In this document: positions 14,248 through 20,884 of the stretch, in pieces
How the letters are laid out: each line of letters opens with the position of its first letter
How positions within the stretch are numbered: the first letter of the stretch is position 1
Virus record (IMG/VR): IMGVR_UViG_3300030098_000739
Coordinates: 616 to 23,370 of that record
Strand: one strand, 5' to 3'
Source of the DNA: a virus
DNA length: 22,755 nucleotides
Made by a program: the position numbers and the translations under genes
Notes under the pieces: generated by a model
Databases searched by the model: none
Told to the model about the DNA's origin: nothing
The model's input: the letters and a program-made list of their open reading frames with translations, nothing else

Positions 14248-15144
14248 TTAGTCCTTTACATACTTAGCGTATTCTTCAAGTGGAACACCAAGTTTTTTAG
14301 CTATAGCTACCTGTGAAGGTGACAACTTGACGGTCCTGCGCCCCTGTTTTGTACTGCGAGATGCGGAGGTAGAAGCAGCGGCGACCTTTTGACCTCCCTC
14401 GTTTTCTTTCGATCCCAACTCTTTCGGGAACCGTTCCCTAAGACGAGAGTCTAATTGAGTATAGTACTCATCTTCTGTCCCGTCAAACCCTTCAGTTATT
14501 AATTGCCTATCTATGACATATGCGGCTTGGGTCATAATCTCGTCATCACCAAACCATTCATTCTTTTCTGCCCACTTTTGCGCCTTCGGGTCTGGAGCTG
14601 CCGTCTGCGGTGCAGCACTGGGTTGAACCTGATTATCAGGGGCGGGGGCTGTGACTGTTGCGTCTTCTTCTTGTCGTTGTTTTGCAAGTCTGTGCCTCTC
14701 TTGTTCTATGGCAATCTTTGATAACGCCTGTTGCGCATCAAACATTTTTTCAACATCGCCACGGTCATGAGCGTCTTTATAAGCCGCTTTAGCCTGTGAC
14801 AGTTGACTTTCAATTCGTGTGCCATACTCAGTAATAAACCCACTATCAAGATTTTTAAGACGAGACTGTAGTTGTTCGTTCTCTTCTTTGAGCTTTTCAG
14901 CAAGACGAGTTGCCTCGTCTTTGTCTCGCTCTGCAAACCTGTACTTTTCAGTTAGCTTTTTAATACGTTTTTGAACACCCTTACTATAGTTATCCAGTTC
15001 ACCATCAGATGAAGTTGTAGTATCGCTAACTTCAACATCATCCGAAACATCAGTTTCCGAAACAACTTTTTTAGGCTCGTCATCAAGAGTAACTTCGACA
15101 TTCTCTTCTTCCACGACCTGTGCTTCAGCTTCAGCTTCTGCCAT
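14248..15144 (-). CDS. capsid scaffolding protein, 298 aa
   Basis: The N-terminal 60 residues are very acidic (Glu/Asp/Val). Residues about 60-155 form a long charged helix or coiled coil ('YSKGVQKRIKKLTEKYRFAE', 'LAEKLKEENEQLQSRLKN'). A Pro/Ala/Gln linker follows, and the C-terminus is a basic stretch then a short helix ('LSPSQVAIAKKLGVPLEEYA'), like the capsid-binding end of phage scaffolds. I chose ATG 15144: AAGGAG stands six bases before it, whereas the ATG six codons upstream lies inside the end of the co-chaperonin gene with no ribosome site. The place just before the capsid genes agrees with the assignment. Confidence 0.78.
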   Translation of the reverse strand: MAEAEAEAQVVEEENVEVTLDDEPKKVVSETDVSDDVEVSDTTTSSDGELDNYSKGVQKRIKKLTEKYRFAERDKDEATRLAEKLKEENEQLQSRLKNLDSGFITEYGTRIESQLSQAKAAYKDAHDRGDVEKMFDAQQALSKIAIEQERHRLAKQRQEEDATVTAPAPDNQVQPSAAPQTAAPDPKAQKWAEKNEWFGDDEIMTQAAYVIDRQLITEGFDGTEDEYYTQLDSRLRERFPKELGSKENEGGQKVAAASTSASRSTKQGRRTVKLSPSQVAIAKKLGVPLEEYAKYVKD

Positions 15145-15154
15145 CTCATTCTCC

Positions 15155-15616
15155 TTAGACATGCTTTACATCATCTGGTTCAAGTATTGTCGCGATAACC
15201 TCATCATCATTGATTATACGCACTTCACCACCATCAATCTTAAATCTAGAACCAGCGTATCTGCCAATGCATACCCACTGACCCTCCTCACACCAAGGCT
15301 TTGGTTTCTCACCAAACTTGCCAGGGTCTTGATAGGCCAAAGGCCCTAGTTTTAAGACATACGCAACAACGGTGGCTAATGCCTCGCGTTCACGCGCTTG
15401 ATCTGGAAGGTAAATACCACCGTCTGTTTTAGCCTTGCCAGCGTAAGGCATAACAAGGATTCGCCAACCTGTTGGCTGCGGTAGTCGCTCTGTTAAGGAT
15501 TTATCTATTAAACTGGGGTCAAGAACCCTATCTGTTTGTTCAACATAAGCCTCTTTGGCAGAGGGTTTGTCTTTTGCCTGCGCGATGTGATCAGGAACGT
15601 ATAAAGTCTTCGGCAT
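15155..15616 (-). CDS. phage GroES-like co-chaperonin (cpn10), 153 aa
   Basis: Residues about 48-147 follow the cpn10 fold: 'PTGWRILVMPYAGKAKTDGG' then 'IYLPD', 'ATVVAYVLKLGP', 'EEGQWVCIGRYAGSRFKI' and 'VRIINDDEVIATILE'. Residues 59-78 are the mobile loop, with Ile68-Tyr69-Leu70 in the place of the hydrophobic tripeptide that docks on GroEL. A longer insert (residues 90-110, 'GPLAYQDPGKFGEKPKPWCE') lies where GroES has its roof loop, and the first 45 residues are an extra N-terminal extension. In T4 the analogous gp31 replaces host GroES to fold the capsid protein. Its position before scaffold and capsid supports the same task here. No GroEL gene is present, so host GroEL would be used. Confidence 0.85.
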   Translation of the reverse strand: MPKTLYVPDHIAQAKDKPSAKEAYVEQTDRVLDPSLIDKSLTERLPQPTGWRILVMPYAGKAKTDGGIYLPDQAREREALATVVAYVLKLGPLAYQDPGKFGEKPKPWCEEGQWVCIGRYAGSRFKIDGGEVRIINDDEVIATILEPDDVKHV

Positions 15617-15803
15617 CGTCTATATGTTTCTCCAGCAGGGATTTAATCTCTTCTTTAGCGTAGACAAGGCCCTGTACCTCACCTACTAGCCGCTGGTATT
15701 GCTCAAAGTTTTGAACACCACCAGATGTAAGCATATCTGCAATTTGCTCTTCGCGTTTTGCAAGTAAGTTATAAACATGTTTTGAAAAGTCTGCAACATC
15801 CAT
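15591..15803 (-). CDS. conserved small helical phage protein, 70 aa
   Basis: The product 'MDVADFSKHVYNLLAKREEQ' continues with 'IADMLTSGGVQNFEQYQRLV' and 'GEVQGLVYAKEEIKSLLEKH'. It is all-helical and resembles a small protein (pattern NxxQYQxLVGxxxGL) conserved in phage head gene blocks. I prefer ATG 15803; a GTG twelve codons earlier would lie inside the preceding gene. The only nearby ribosome-like site is CAGGAA, about 15 bases upstream, which is long, so the start is uncertain. The end overlaps the co-chaperonin gene by 26 bases. Function unknown; a small capsid assembly partner is possible. Confidence 0.65.
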   Translation of the reverse strand: MDVADFSKHVYNLLAKREEQIADMLTSGGVQNFEQYQRLVGEVQGLVYAKEEIKSLLEKHIDDAEDFIRS

Positions 15804-15810
15804 TGTACAA

Positions 15811-16149
15811 TTAAAATGTTCCTGCAAACTTTTTGCCACGAACTACGGCACCACAACCTCGGCTCATGCCAGAGGCTTCTACACCGCCGCCAGCACGAAA
15901 AGTCTTTACTTTTTCTGGCCTTTCTTTGAAAAGATCCGATTCTGCAATCTCTCTTACATCATCATCATCTGAACCGGCAAGTTCTTCCAACTCTATAATT
16001 CTTGGCTCTTTGCTTTCAACTTCTCCACCTGCATCAAACTTAACGATGCCGCCAGATGCCTTGCGCAATGCCTTGAAATCTTCCCCAGTAATCTTGTCTC
16101 TGGGTTCAGCCGCACGAGCAATCTTCATTTGTTTTTCTGTTAACGCCAT
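15811..16149 (-). CDS. small conserved protein with GGxVE and RGCGAV C-terminal motif, 112 aa
   Basis: The N-terminus is helical ('TEKQMKIARAAEPRDKITGE'). Two 'GG' pieces follow ('KFDAGGEVES', 'FRAGGGVEAS'), separated by a very acidic stretch with four Asp in a row. The end is 'SRGCGAVVRGKKFAGTF'. The RGCG-x-V piece also occurs in the 126-residue basic protein, and the end 'KFAGTF' is like 'NFKGIF' and 'NFKGVF' at the ends of two small proteins near the portal gene. I know similar C-termini from small proteins of marine phages, without a function. The start at 16149 has TAGGAG nine bases upstream. Confidence 0.68.
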   Translation of the reverse strand: MALTEKQMKIARAAEPRDKITGEDFKALRKASGGIVKFDAGGEVESKEPRIIELEELAGSDDDDVREIAESDLFKERPEKVKTFRAGGGVEASGMSRGCGAVVRGKKFAGTF

Positions 16150-16158
16150 AACGCACTC

Positions 16159-16542
16159 CTATTTTTTAAAGAACTTGGTTGCTGCACGGGTTCCAAACGA
16201 AGCCGATACAATAATTCCTAATGTATACCTATAGTATTCTGGCATAGTATCCAACGCTGTGAAACCAGCAGAAACGATTTCTCTACCCCACTCACCACAG
16301 AAGGCTAACACAAGTGGCACCGAAAACAAAATTGTAAGCCACTCGTCTTTCCAAGATGAGGCTGAAGCGTCAGCCATTTTAAGATCCCAGTCGATCTCTC
16401 CTGTGGCCTTTTTTTCCATTATCGTAGCTTCAGCCTTGGCTTTAGCTACCTTTGCGCCTGTTATGGCTTTCTTTTCTTCCGCTTTGCCTTGTAGCCATGT
16501 TCCAGCTAGATTAGCTACAGGTCCTATAAGAGCTTGTATCAT
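16159..16542 (-). CDS. holin-like membrane protein (GTA/3TM-holin type), 127 aa
   Basis: An amphipathic N-terminal helix and a long Lys/Ala-rich helix (residues 18-50, probably cytoplasmic) precede hydrophobic segments at about 68-84 ('EWLTILFSVPLVLAF') and 103-119 ('YYRYTLGIIVSASFG'), with a weaker hydrophobic stretch between. The layout and the Trp-rich 'SSWKDEWLT' piece are like the three-segment holins that release phages and gene transfer agents. The start at 16542 overlaps the stop of the upstream gene (ATGA) and has GGAG upstream. It lies among other small membrane genes. No endolysin is visible nearby, so the lysis role is inferred only from the membrane layout. Confidence 0.65.
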   Translation of the reverse strand: MIQALIGPVANLAGTWLQGKAEEKKAITGAKVAKAKAEATIMEKKATGEIDWDLKMADASASSWKDEWLTILFSVPLVLAFCGEWGREIVSAGFTALDTMPEYYRYTLGIIVSASFGTRAATKFFKK

Positions 16543-16745
16543 TCAATGAACTCCAAGATTTCACCGTTTAACATCATTACTTTAAACTGTTTACAAGACC
16601 ACTTCTGGTCAAAGTTATTGGAGTGGCCTACGTTGCGTTTTATTTTACGTCTTACAGCCAAGCACTCTGACAAAGACTTATATGGTGTGTATTCAGTTTT
16701 TTCGCCGCCCATCATTAACAGTAATACAAATGTAACCTCAACCAT
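16539..16745 (-). CDS. small protein with hydrophobic N-terminus and Cys pair, 68 aa
   Basis: The first 13 residues ('MVEVTFVLLLMMG') are hydrophobic and may be a short signal or anchor. The rest is polar with Cys28 in 'KSLSECLAVRRKIKR' and Cys51 in 'KWSCKQFKV'. The 72-residue protein at 17136-17354 has the same layout (S-[LF]-[ST] ... Cys, then Cys 23-24 residues later), so the two may be paralogues. An exported, disulfide-linked protein is plausible. The start overlaps the end of the 132-residue gene by eight bases. Function unknown; an accessory lysis or envelope-protection role fits the neighbourhood but is unproven. Confidence 0.6.
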   Translation of the reverse strand: MVEVTFVLLLMMGGEKTEYTPYKSLSECLAVRRKIKRNVGHSNNFDQKWSCKQFKVMMLNGEILEFIE

Positions 16746-17136
16746 CGCTGTTGCGCAACTTCTCTATGTTTTCTTCTATAGTTGTAATACGTTTTTCATA
16801 AAACTCTAAGGTAAGTTTCTGTTGTTGATCATAAGGTGCTTTACCATCTTCGATTTGAGTCTGTAGTTTTTCAAACTCTAAGGCTAAATGTTCAATCAAC
16901 ATGAACTGTTCTGAGTCAGCTGGCAGGCTGCCCATTTCGCCACGAGGCCATTTTATACGAAACTCTGTGTTATGCTCAACATCAGATTCCATCATTGTGA
17001 TATTGGTTTCAATTTGGTTTAAGCGTTCTATAATTCCAAAATACGCCCAAGTAGCTAATGATGCCGCTGCAACCATAGATATGATGTTGCGTAAGGGTAG
17101 TGCTACTTCTGTATTTTCATTCAACTTTGCTGGCAT
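16738..17136 (-). CDS. conserved single-pass membrane protein with coiled coil, 132 aa
   Basis: Residues about 15-36 ('LRNIISMVAAASLATWAYFG') form one membrane segment. A long polar helical domain follows with 'IERLNQIETNITMMESDVEH', 'TEFRIKWPRGEMGSLPADSE', 'QFMLIEHLALEFEKLQTQIE', 'APYDQQQKLTLEFYEKRI'. I recognise it as a highly conserved protein of uncultured marine phages, function unknown. The order anchor-then-coiled-coil would suit an inner-membrane spanin, and it lies next to holin-like genes and two small putative exported proteins. That reading is inference. The ATG overlaps the upstream TAA (TAATG). Confidence 0.65.
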   Translation of the reverse strand: MPAKLNENTEVALPLRNIISMVAAASLATWAYFGIIERLNQIETNITMMESDVEHNTEFRIKWPRGEMGSLPADSEQFMLIEHLALEFEKLQTQIEDGKAPYDQQQKLTLEFYEKRITTIEENIEKLRNSDG

Positions 17137-17354
17137 TAATCACACACTTCTTTCCCAGCACAATCTTTAGGAAAACATTGAATATTCATCTTAAAATACT
17201 CGTTGTTGTAGTTGGCCTTCCACATATCTTTTTGTAACAAATGGTAACATTGTTCTTGTGTGAAAGATTGTTGCAAAACTATTTGGTTTCCAACGTATAC
17301 CCATTCGGCACCCGTATGACCCCACATAGAGATAACAAGAACAAACTCTTTCAT
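17136..17354 (-). CDS. small putative exported Cys-rich protein, 72 aa
   Basis: The N-terminus 'MKEFVLVISMWG' is hydrophobic with one Lys, like a short signal or anchor. The body has Cys36 in 'SFTQEQCYHLL', Cys60 in 'IQCFPKDC', Cys65 and Cys71 near the end ('CAGKEVCD'). Four Cys residues in a probable export context suggest disulfides. It shares the two-Cys layout with the 68-residue protein at 16539. The start overlaps the holin-like gene's TGA (ATGA) without a clear ribosome site, so it probably depends on translation of that gene. Function unknown. Confidence 0.6.
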   Translation of the reverse strand: MKEFVLVISMWGHTGAEWVYVGNQIVLQQSFTQEQCYHLLQKDMWKANYNNEYFKMNIQCFPKDCAGKEVCD

Positions 17355-17557
17355 TTTTCTGAGTTAAGCCATACCGCCAGACTGCCTGTCATGGCCCCCG
17401 TGACCACCGATATCAGCGAAGCCTGTTGAGTTGTTAAATCAGGCTGTGAAAGTGCCCATTCTATGCATCTAATGTACACACCTGTCATGCAGAGCATCAT
17501 GAATCTTGGCAATATTTTAAGTTCTAACAGTTTTCTAGCAACGTCTTCTGCACTCAT
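17351..17557 (-). CDS. holin-like protein with two membrane segments, 68 aa
   Basis: Hydrophobic segments lie at about 17-35 ('PRFMMLCMTGVYIRCIEWAL') and 47-64 ('SLISVVTGAMTGSLAVWL'), joined by 'SQPDLTTQQA' and ending in 'NSEK'. Size, two membrane helices and a charged N-terminus fit small phage holins, and I recall near-identical second helices in marine phage proteins annotated as holins. The start at 17557 overlaps the stop of the upstream gene (TAATG). With the 127-residue protein the window holds two holin candidates; which one makes the lesion, or whether one is an antiholin, cannot be read from sequence. Confidence 0.65.
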   Translation of the reverse strand: MSAEDVARKLLELKILPRFMMLCMTGVYIRCIEWALSQPDLTTQQASLISVVTGAMTGSLAVWLNSEK

Positions 17558-18003
17558 TAGTCAAACATCCCCTTTAACCAAGCCACCCAAGCAACCAAGC
17601 CTGCCACCATTGAAGCGACTAATAGACCCGCTACGCCTAATCCTATTGTTTCTGCAAGTTCTGCTCTTCTGCGTCTAGCCAGTTCTTCTCTTACCCTACG
17701 TTCTTTTCTAGCGTCTGCTTGAAACTTCTGCCAGTCGTGCCAAAGTCCAGGCCTGCCTGTATAGATCATAATCTGTTTTAACTGTTGCTCTTTTTGCCGA
17801 ATGCTTTCCAGAGCCATAAACTCTTCTAAATCAGATGAACGAACTCCAGACTTCTTTTTCTTATTGCCTTTTCGTTGCAGTTCCTCCTTTGCTATAACAA
17901 AATCTGATATAGCTCTTCCTGCTTTGGCTATGTCCCCAGTATTCTGAACAGCCTTCTTAATAATTGTAAAAGCAGCATTTGCAGCCGCGAGTTCCGCCAG
18001 AAT
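17557..18003 (-). CDS. conserved phage membrane protein with probable ATT start, 148 aa
   Basis: The open frame continues 62 codons upstream of the first ATG (17817), back to the portal's stop. That stretch is clearly gene-like: 'ILAELAAANAAFTIIKKAVQ', 'TGDIAKAGRAISDFVIAKEE', 'LQRKGNKKKKSG'. The later part has 'LEEFMALESIRQKEQQLKQI' then 'MIYTGRPGLWHDWQKFQ', a basic helix, and a membrane segment at about 118-143 ('IGLGVAGLLVASMVAGLVAW'). I recognise this whole pattern as one conserved phage protein of unknown function. The best start is ATT 18003, with GGGAG eight bases upstream; CTG 18000 is second. The gene lies in the portal's frame, so readthrough of the portal TAG is a weaker alternative. 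Confidence 0.75.
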   Translation of the reverse strand: MLAELAAANAAFTIIKKAVQNTGDIAKAGRAISDFVIAKEELQRKGNKKKKSGVRSSDLEEFMALESIRQKEQQLKQIMIYTGRPGLWHDWQKFQADARKERRVREELARRRRAELAETIGLGVAGLLVASMVAGLVAWVAWLKGMFD

Positions 18004-18011
18004 TTTAAAAT

Positions 18012-18016
18012 CTCCC
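18012..18016 (-). promoter_or_regulatory. ribosome-binding site for the ATT-initiated gene
   Basis: GGGAG on the minus strand, overlapping the last base of the portal's TAG stop and eight bases before ATT 18003. No ATG, GTG or TTG lies in frame at a fitting distance, so the site argues for an unusual start codon. Confidence 0.6.
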
Positions 18017-20499
18017 TAGCCACGCCTCATCGCCATTTCTCGCTGGGTTTGAATGCGCTCTCTGTTTACATCCGCCCTATCTTCTGCGATCTCCTCTTGG
18101 AGTTCGATACGCGCCGCGTCAGTCATGGCTCTTTGTTGGAGTTTCTGACGTTCTAAGTCCAACTCAGCAGCATCCTGTTGCGCTCTGCGCTGGGATTCTG
18201 CGGCCTTAATAGCAAGTTCTTGTTCTCTAATAGCCACAAGCGGGTCTTGCTGTCCTTGTGCAGGAGCAAGCAGTTGAATTATTTCCTGAGTAAACTGCGC
18301 TTCGTATTGCGCTACTCTGGACTCAATAGTTGCTTCATCCATCATCTGGGACTCTTGCATGGCTTGCTGTGCCACCATTGGGTCAACCGCTCCCATCTGT
18401 GCCGCCAACATGGCTTGCTGTGCTTGAGCCTGTTGTTGTTGTACTTCCTGCATCACAGTTAAACGTGCTTTCATAGACACATGATCTTGTAGATGAGCTA
18501 TGAATATAGCATAAATATTCGGGCTTGCGGAGACAATCGGCAGTTTCATAAACAAGATATGCGCCTGAATATGAGCGTCATGGTCTTGCTCTTGGAAAGC
18601 ATTCACAGTCTCGCCCTGCAAAGCCTTGGCGTTCTCTATGCTTGGGCTTGTTGGCTTTGGCTCTGGTTTTGGAGGCAGTATCTCATCAATGTTCTGCACT
18701 TCCAATGCCTGATACATTCTCTTGTACGCGGCATGCAGATTGTGAATCTGCGGATTAGACTGTGCCAACTGTAGTTGTGTCTGTGCTAGTGTAACACGCT
18801 GTGACATCGAGAAGATGTTCGGGTCAGAGACTGGCAGAACGTCTACACGCCCATCAAAGTCCTGCGCCTTTATCTCAGATGGTGCGCCAGCTACCTCATA
18901 TGGGTACACAGGCGGCAGGTTTATAGACAATATTCTTGCAAGTAACCGAAACTCGTTTCTCTGTGCGTAGTGAAGACGCTTGTGTATAGCAGACATAACC
19001 TTCATGCCGCGCTCAAGCAGAGCAACAGTTGTGCCCACGGGCATGTCACCGCGTTGTCCACCTTCACCTAGTTGCTGGTCTGCAATAGAAACAAACCTGC
19101 GTCCGCCCTCAATCAAACTACCCAGCAAGGACGCTAGTGTGCCTGACGGCTCCTTGAACGGCAGAGGAATGATAGAGTTACGGATGTCACCACCTGGTGC
19201 GTCAATATCGCGAAACTCTCCAGGGGCTAACGGTTCGTCATCGTTACGAATCCTGATACCGCGTGCTTTGAAACCAGACGGTAGATTGGCAAGTGTGCCT
19301 GCATCTATCAACTGACGAAGAATGCTAGTCGCTGCGCGGCCTAATCCGCCAATCATGTGAATTAGGCCAAAGCCATAGAAACCTAGACCAGGTAGGAACT
19401 TGTAATGCACAAAATACTGACGCTTGATTTTGGCTGGGTCGCCTTGGTCGTAGTTCCTGATGATTGACAAAATCTCACCAGAACCGTGGTCTAGCGTTAC
19501 AATGTAAGGCAGTTTGATACCTGTTGGCACGCCATCTGGACCTGCGTCCTCAAAACCCTCAAGGTCTAGGTCAACGTGAAACTCAAGAATGGTGTGCGTA
19601 TCATCCTTATATCCACGGCTTACGCCCTCTATTTCGTCCACCTTATCCTTAACGATATCATCCATTTCATCGTCTGCGGATATCTCTACATCTCTATAAA
19701 CACCTGCAACCTGTAGTTTGCGAACCTGATTGTCATCCATTCGCAGTACATGCGTAACACGGGGCGAAGTGGCTAAATCAGTAGCAGAGTATGGCACAAC
19801 CAAGTCTTCGGCTGGTACAAAGGCAGATACAGCACGGTTTTTGGACTGGTCAAAGTATACTTTCTTGAATGTAGAACCAGACAAGGGCAGATAGAACAAC
19901 ATCTGGTCTGTGTCAGGGTCAAACTCCTCCATGACCTCAGTAATCTGATAGTTCATGAAGTTCTTAACACGGCTTGCCTGCGCTTCTTTTTCAGCCGTCT
20001 TTGAACCTATAACCTGTGTTTTTACAGGACCGCCAGCAGGCAGTAGTTCCTTGTAAGACTGCGCCTGAAACTGTGTGACAGATTCAGCAATAAGAGGATG
20101 AGTTACACCAGATGCACCCTCAAACGGCTGTGTGCGCTCCTGATACTTGATGCCAAGAAGGTCTAAACCTTTTGTGTATGCCTCTTTCCACTCTTCTCTT
20201 GATTCCTTGTCGTCTTCATAAGCGGCACGCAAATCGCTGGAAATCTCACCAAGAACACCGTCATCAATGACTTCTGCCAAGTTGGCATCATGGTTGTACG
20301 GTTCGGCCTCGACAGCCATACCATCGCCGTCTTCAAGTCCGCCCATAAGAGCCTGTATCATGGCACTGCCATCAGGCTGTTGCATGACCTCCGCGCCACC
20401 AGCAAAGTCCTGTGGTTGCGGAACTTCTACGCTCATTCCCTCTGGAGCTTCAATACCAGAGTCCGTCAAGCTGCCCATAGGCTGTGGAGGTATCGCCAT
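18016..20499 (-). CDS. portal protein (long, P22/T7-like type), 827 aa
   Basis: The portal forms the dodecameric channel through which DNA enters the head. Family marks are 'SSDLRAAYEDDKESREEWKE' then 'AYTKGLDLLG', 'PFEGASGVTHPLIAESVTQF' then 'QAQSYKELLP', 'IRNDDEPLAPGEFRDIDAPG', 'LPFKEPSGTLASLLGSLIEG', and 'QLGEGGQRGDMPVGTTVALL'. The first 60 residues are a Gly/Pro/acidic extension. From about residue 685 a Gln/Ala/Met-rich part is followed by a long charged coiled coil ending 'QTQREMAMRRG', likely the barrel or crown helix. It is longer than typical portals of 500-700 residues. The start at 20499 overlaps the upstream TAA and has AAGGAG eight bases before it. TerL is three genes upstream, the usual order. 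Confidence 0.85.
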   Translation of the reverse strand: MAIPPQPMGSLTDSGIEAPEGMSVEVPQPQDFAGGAEVMQQPDGSAMIQALMGGLEDGDGMAVEAEPYNHDANLAEVIDDGVLGEISSDLRAAYEDDKESREEWKEAYTKGLDLLGIKYQERTQPFEGASGVTHPLIAESVTQFQAQSYKELLPAGGPVKTQVIGSKTAEKEAQASRVKNFMNYQITEVMEEFDPDTDQMLFYLPLSGSTFKKVYFDQSKNRAVSAFVPAEDLVVPYSATDLATSPRVTHVLRMDDNQVRKLQVAGVYRDVEISADDEMDDIVKDKVDEIEGVSRGYKDDTHTILEFHVDLDLEGFEDAGPDGVPTGIKLPYIVTLDHGSGEILSIIRNYDQGDPAKIKRQYFVHYKFLPGLGFYGFGLIHMIGGLGRAATSILRQLIDAGTLANLPSGFKARGIRIRNDDEPLAPGEFRDIDAPGGDIRNSIIPLPFKEPSGTLASLLGSLIEGGRRFVSIADQQLGEGGQRGDMPVGTTVALLERGMKVMSAIHKRLHYAQRNEFRLLARILSINLPPVYPYEVAGAPSEIKAQDFDGRVDVLPVSDPNIFSMSQRVTLAQTQLQLAQSNPQIHNLHAAYKRMYQALEVQNIDEILPPKPEPKPTSPSIENAKALQGETVNAFQEQDHDAHIQAHILFMKLPIVSASPNIYAIFIAHLQDHVSMKARLTVMQEVQQQQAQAQQAMLAAQMGAVDPMVAQQAMQESQMMDEATIESRVAQYEAQFTQEIIQLLAPAQGQQDPLVAIREQELAIKAAESQRRAQQDAAELDLERQKLQQRAMTDAARIELQEEIAEDRADVNRERIQTQREMAMRRG

Positions 20500-20642
20500 T
20501 ACTTAGTCTCCTTGCTACCTTTGCCTGTCTTTTTGGTAGGAGTTACTTTTTTAACCTTGATAGGCTTTTTCATGTAAATGCCTTTGGTGTACTCATTCAG
20601 GATGTGCGCACCAAGGTCATATTTGAAAGGATCGCTGGACAT
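20499..20642 (-). CDS. 47-aa protein between C-tagged gene and portal gene
   Basis: My translation from ATG 20642 gives 'MSSDPFKYDLGAHILNEYTK', then 'GIYMKKPIKVKKVTPTKKTG', then 'KGSKETK' and TAA. The ATG overlaps the TGA of the upstream gene (TGATG) with AAAGGAG seven bases before it, and the TAA overlaps the portal's ATG, so coupling on both sides supports a real gene. The N-terminal half ('LGAHILNEYTKGIYM') resembles short conserved stretches in phage packaging regions, and the second half is Lys/Thr-rich and probably disordered. Function unknown. Confidence 0.65.
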   Translation of the reverse strand: MSSDPFKYDLGAHILNEYTKGIYMKKPIKVKKVTPTKKTGKGSKETK

Positions 20643-20667
20643 CAGAAAACTCCTTTAAAATTGTCTA
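20640..20667 (-). repeat. 28-bp junction repeat, copy 1
   Basis: Matches 20882-20909 at 27 of 28 bases. It covers the last six codons of the 80-residue gene ('DNFKGVF' end), its TGA, the overlapping next ATG, and the AAAGGAG ribosome site for that next gene. Confidence 0.95.
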
Positions 20668-20884
20668 AATTAACTACACCGCCGTTACGAAACTCATAAA
20701 ACAAACCTGGACTATCTATGCCGATTGTAAAAACTTGGATATCCCCTGTTTTGCGCCCTTCTCTGAGGTCAGCTTTATATCCCGCACCTTTTAAAATTTT
20801 TTGTGTCTGTCGTGCAGTAATTTTACCTTGTGCATAGTCAGATAAAGCATCTTGAACTCGTTGACTGTATTTATCTTCAGCCAT
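20642..20884 (-). CDS. small protein with GGVVNLDNFKGVF C-terminus, 80 aa
   Basis: The first half is helical ('EDKYSQRVQDALSDYAQGKI' then 'TARQTQKILKGAGYKADLRE'), and the second half is strand-like ('GDIQVFTIGID', 'GLFYEFRNGG'). The last 13 residues, 'GGVVNLDNFKGVF', match the end of the next gene upstream ('GGSVNIDNFKGIF'), though the rest of the two proteins is not clearly alike. The start at 20884 is coupled to the upstream stop by TGATG, with AAAGGAA before it. I do not recognise a family. The segment 'TARQTQKILKGAGYK' weakly resembles a SAP-like helix pair. Confidence 0.68.
   Translation of the reverse strand: MAEDKYSQRVQDALSDYAQGKITARQTQKILKGAGYKADLREGRKTGDIQVFTIGIDSPGLFYEFRNGGVVNLDNFKGVF

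Noticed and set aside
15145-15162. Upstream ATG as the start of the scaffold gene
   Set aside because: It lies within the last codons of the co-chaperonin gene, while AAGGAG is correctly spaced for the next ATG at 15144.
15804-15839. GTG start twelve codons upstream for the 70-aa gene
   Set aside because: It would overlap the 112-aa gene's conserved C-terminal motif in another frame and has no ribosome site; the conserved part begins at the ATG 15803.
18016-18018. General recoding of TAG as a sense codon
   Set aside because: Several other genes here end in TAG at sensible places (for example 10567, 11302, 13780, 16159), so global recoding is unlikely; only a local readthrough remains possible.
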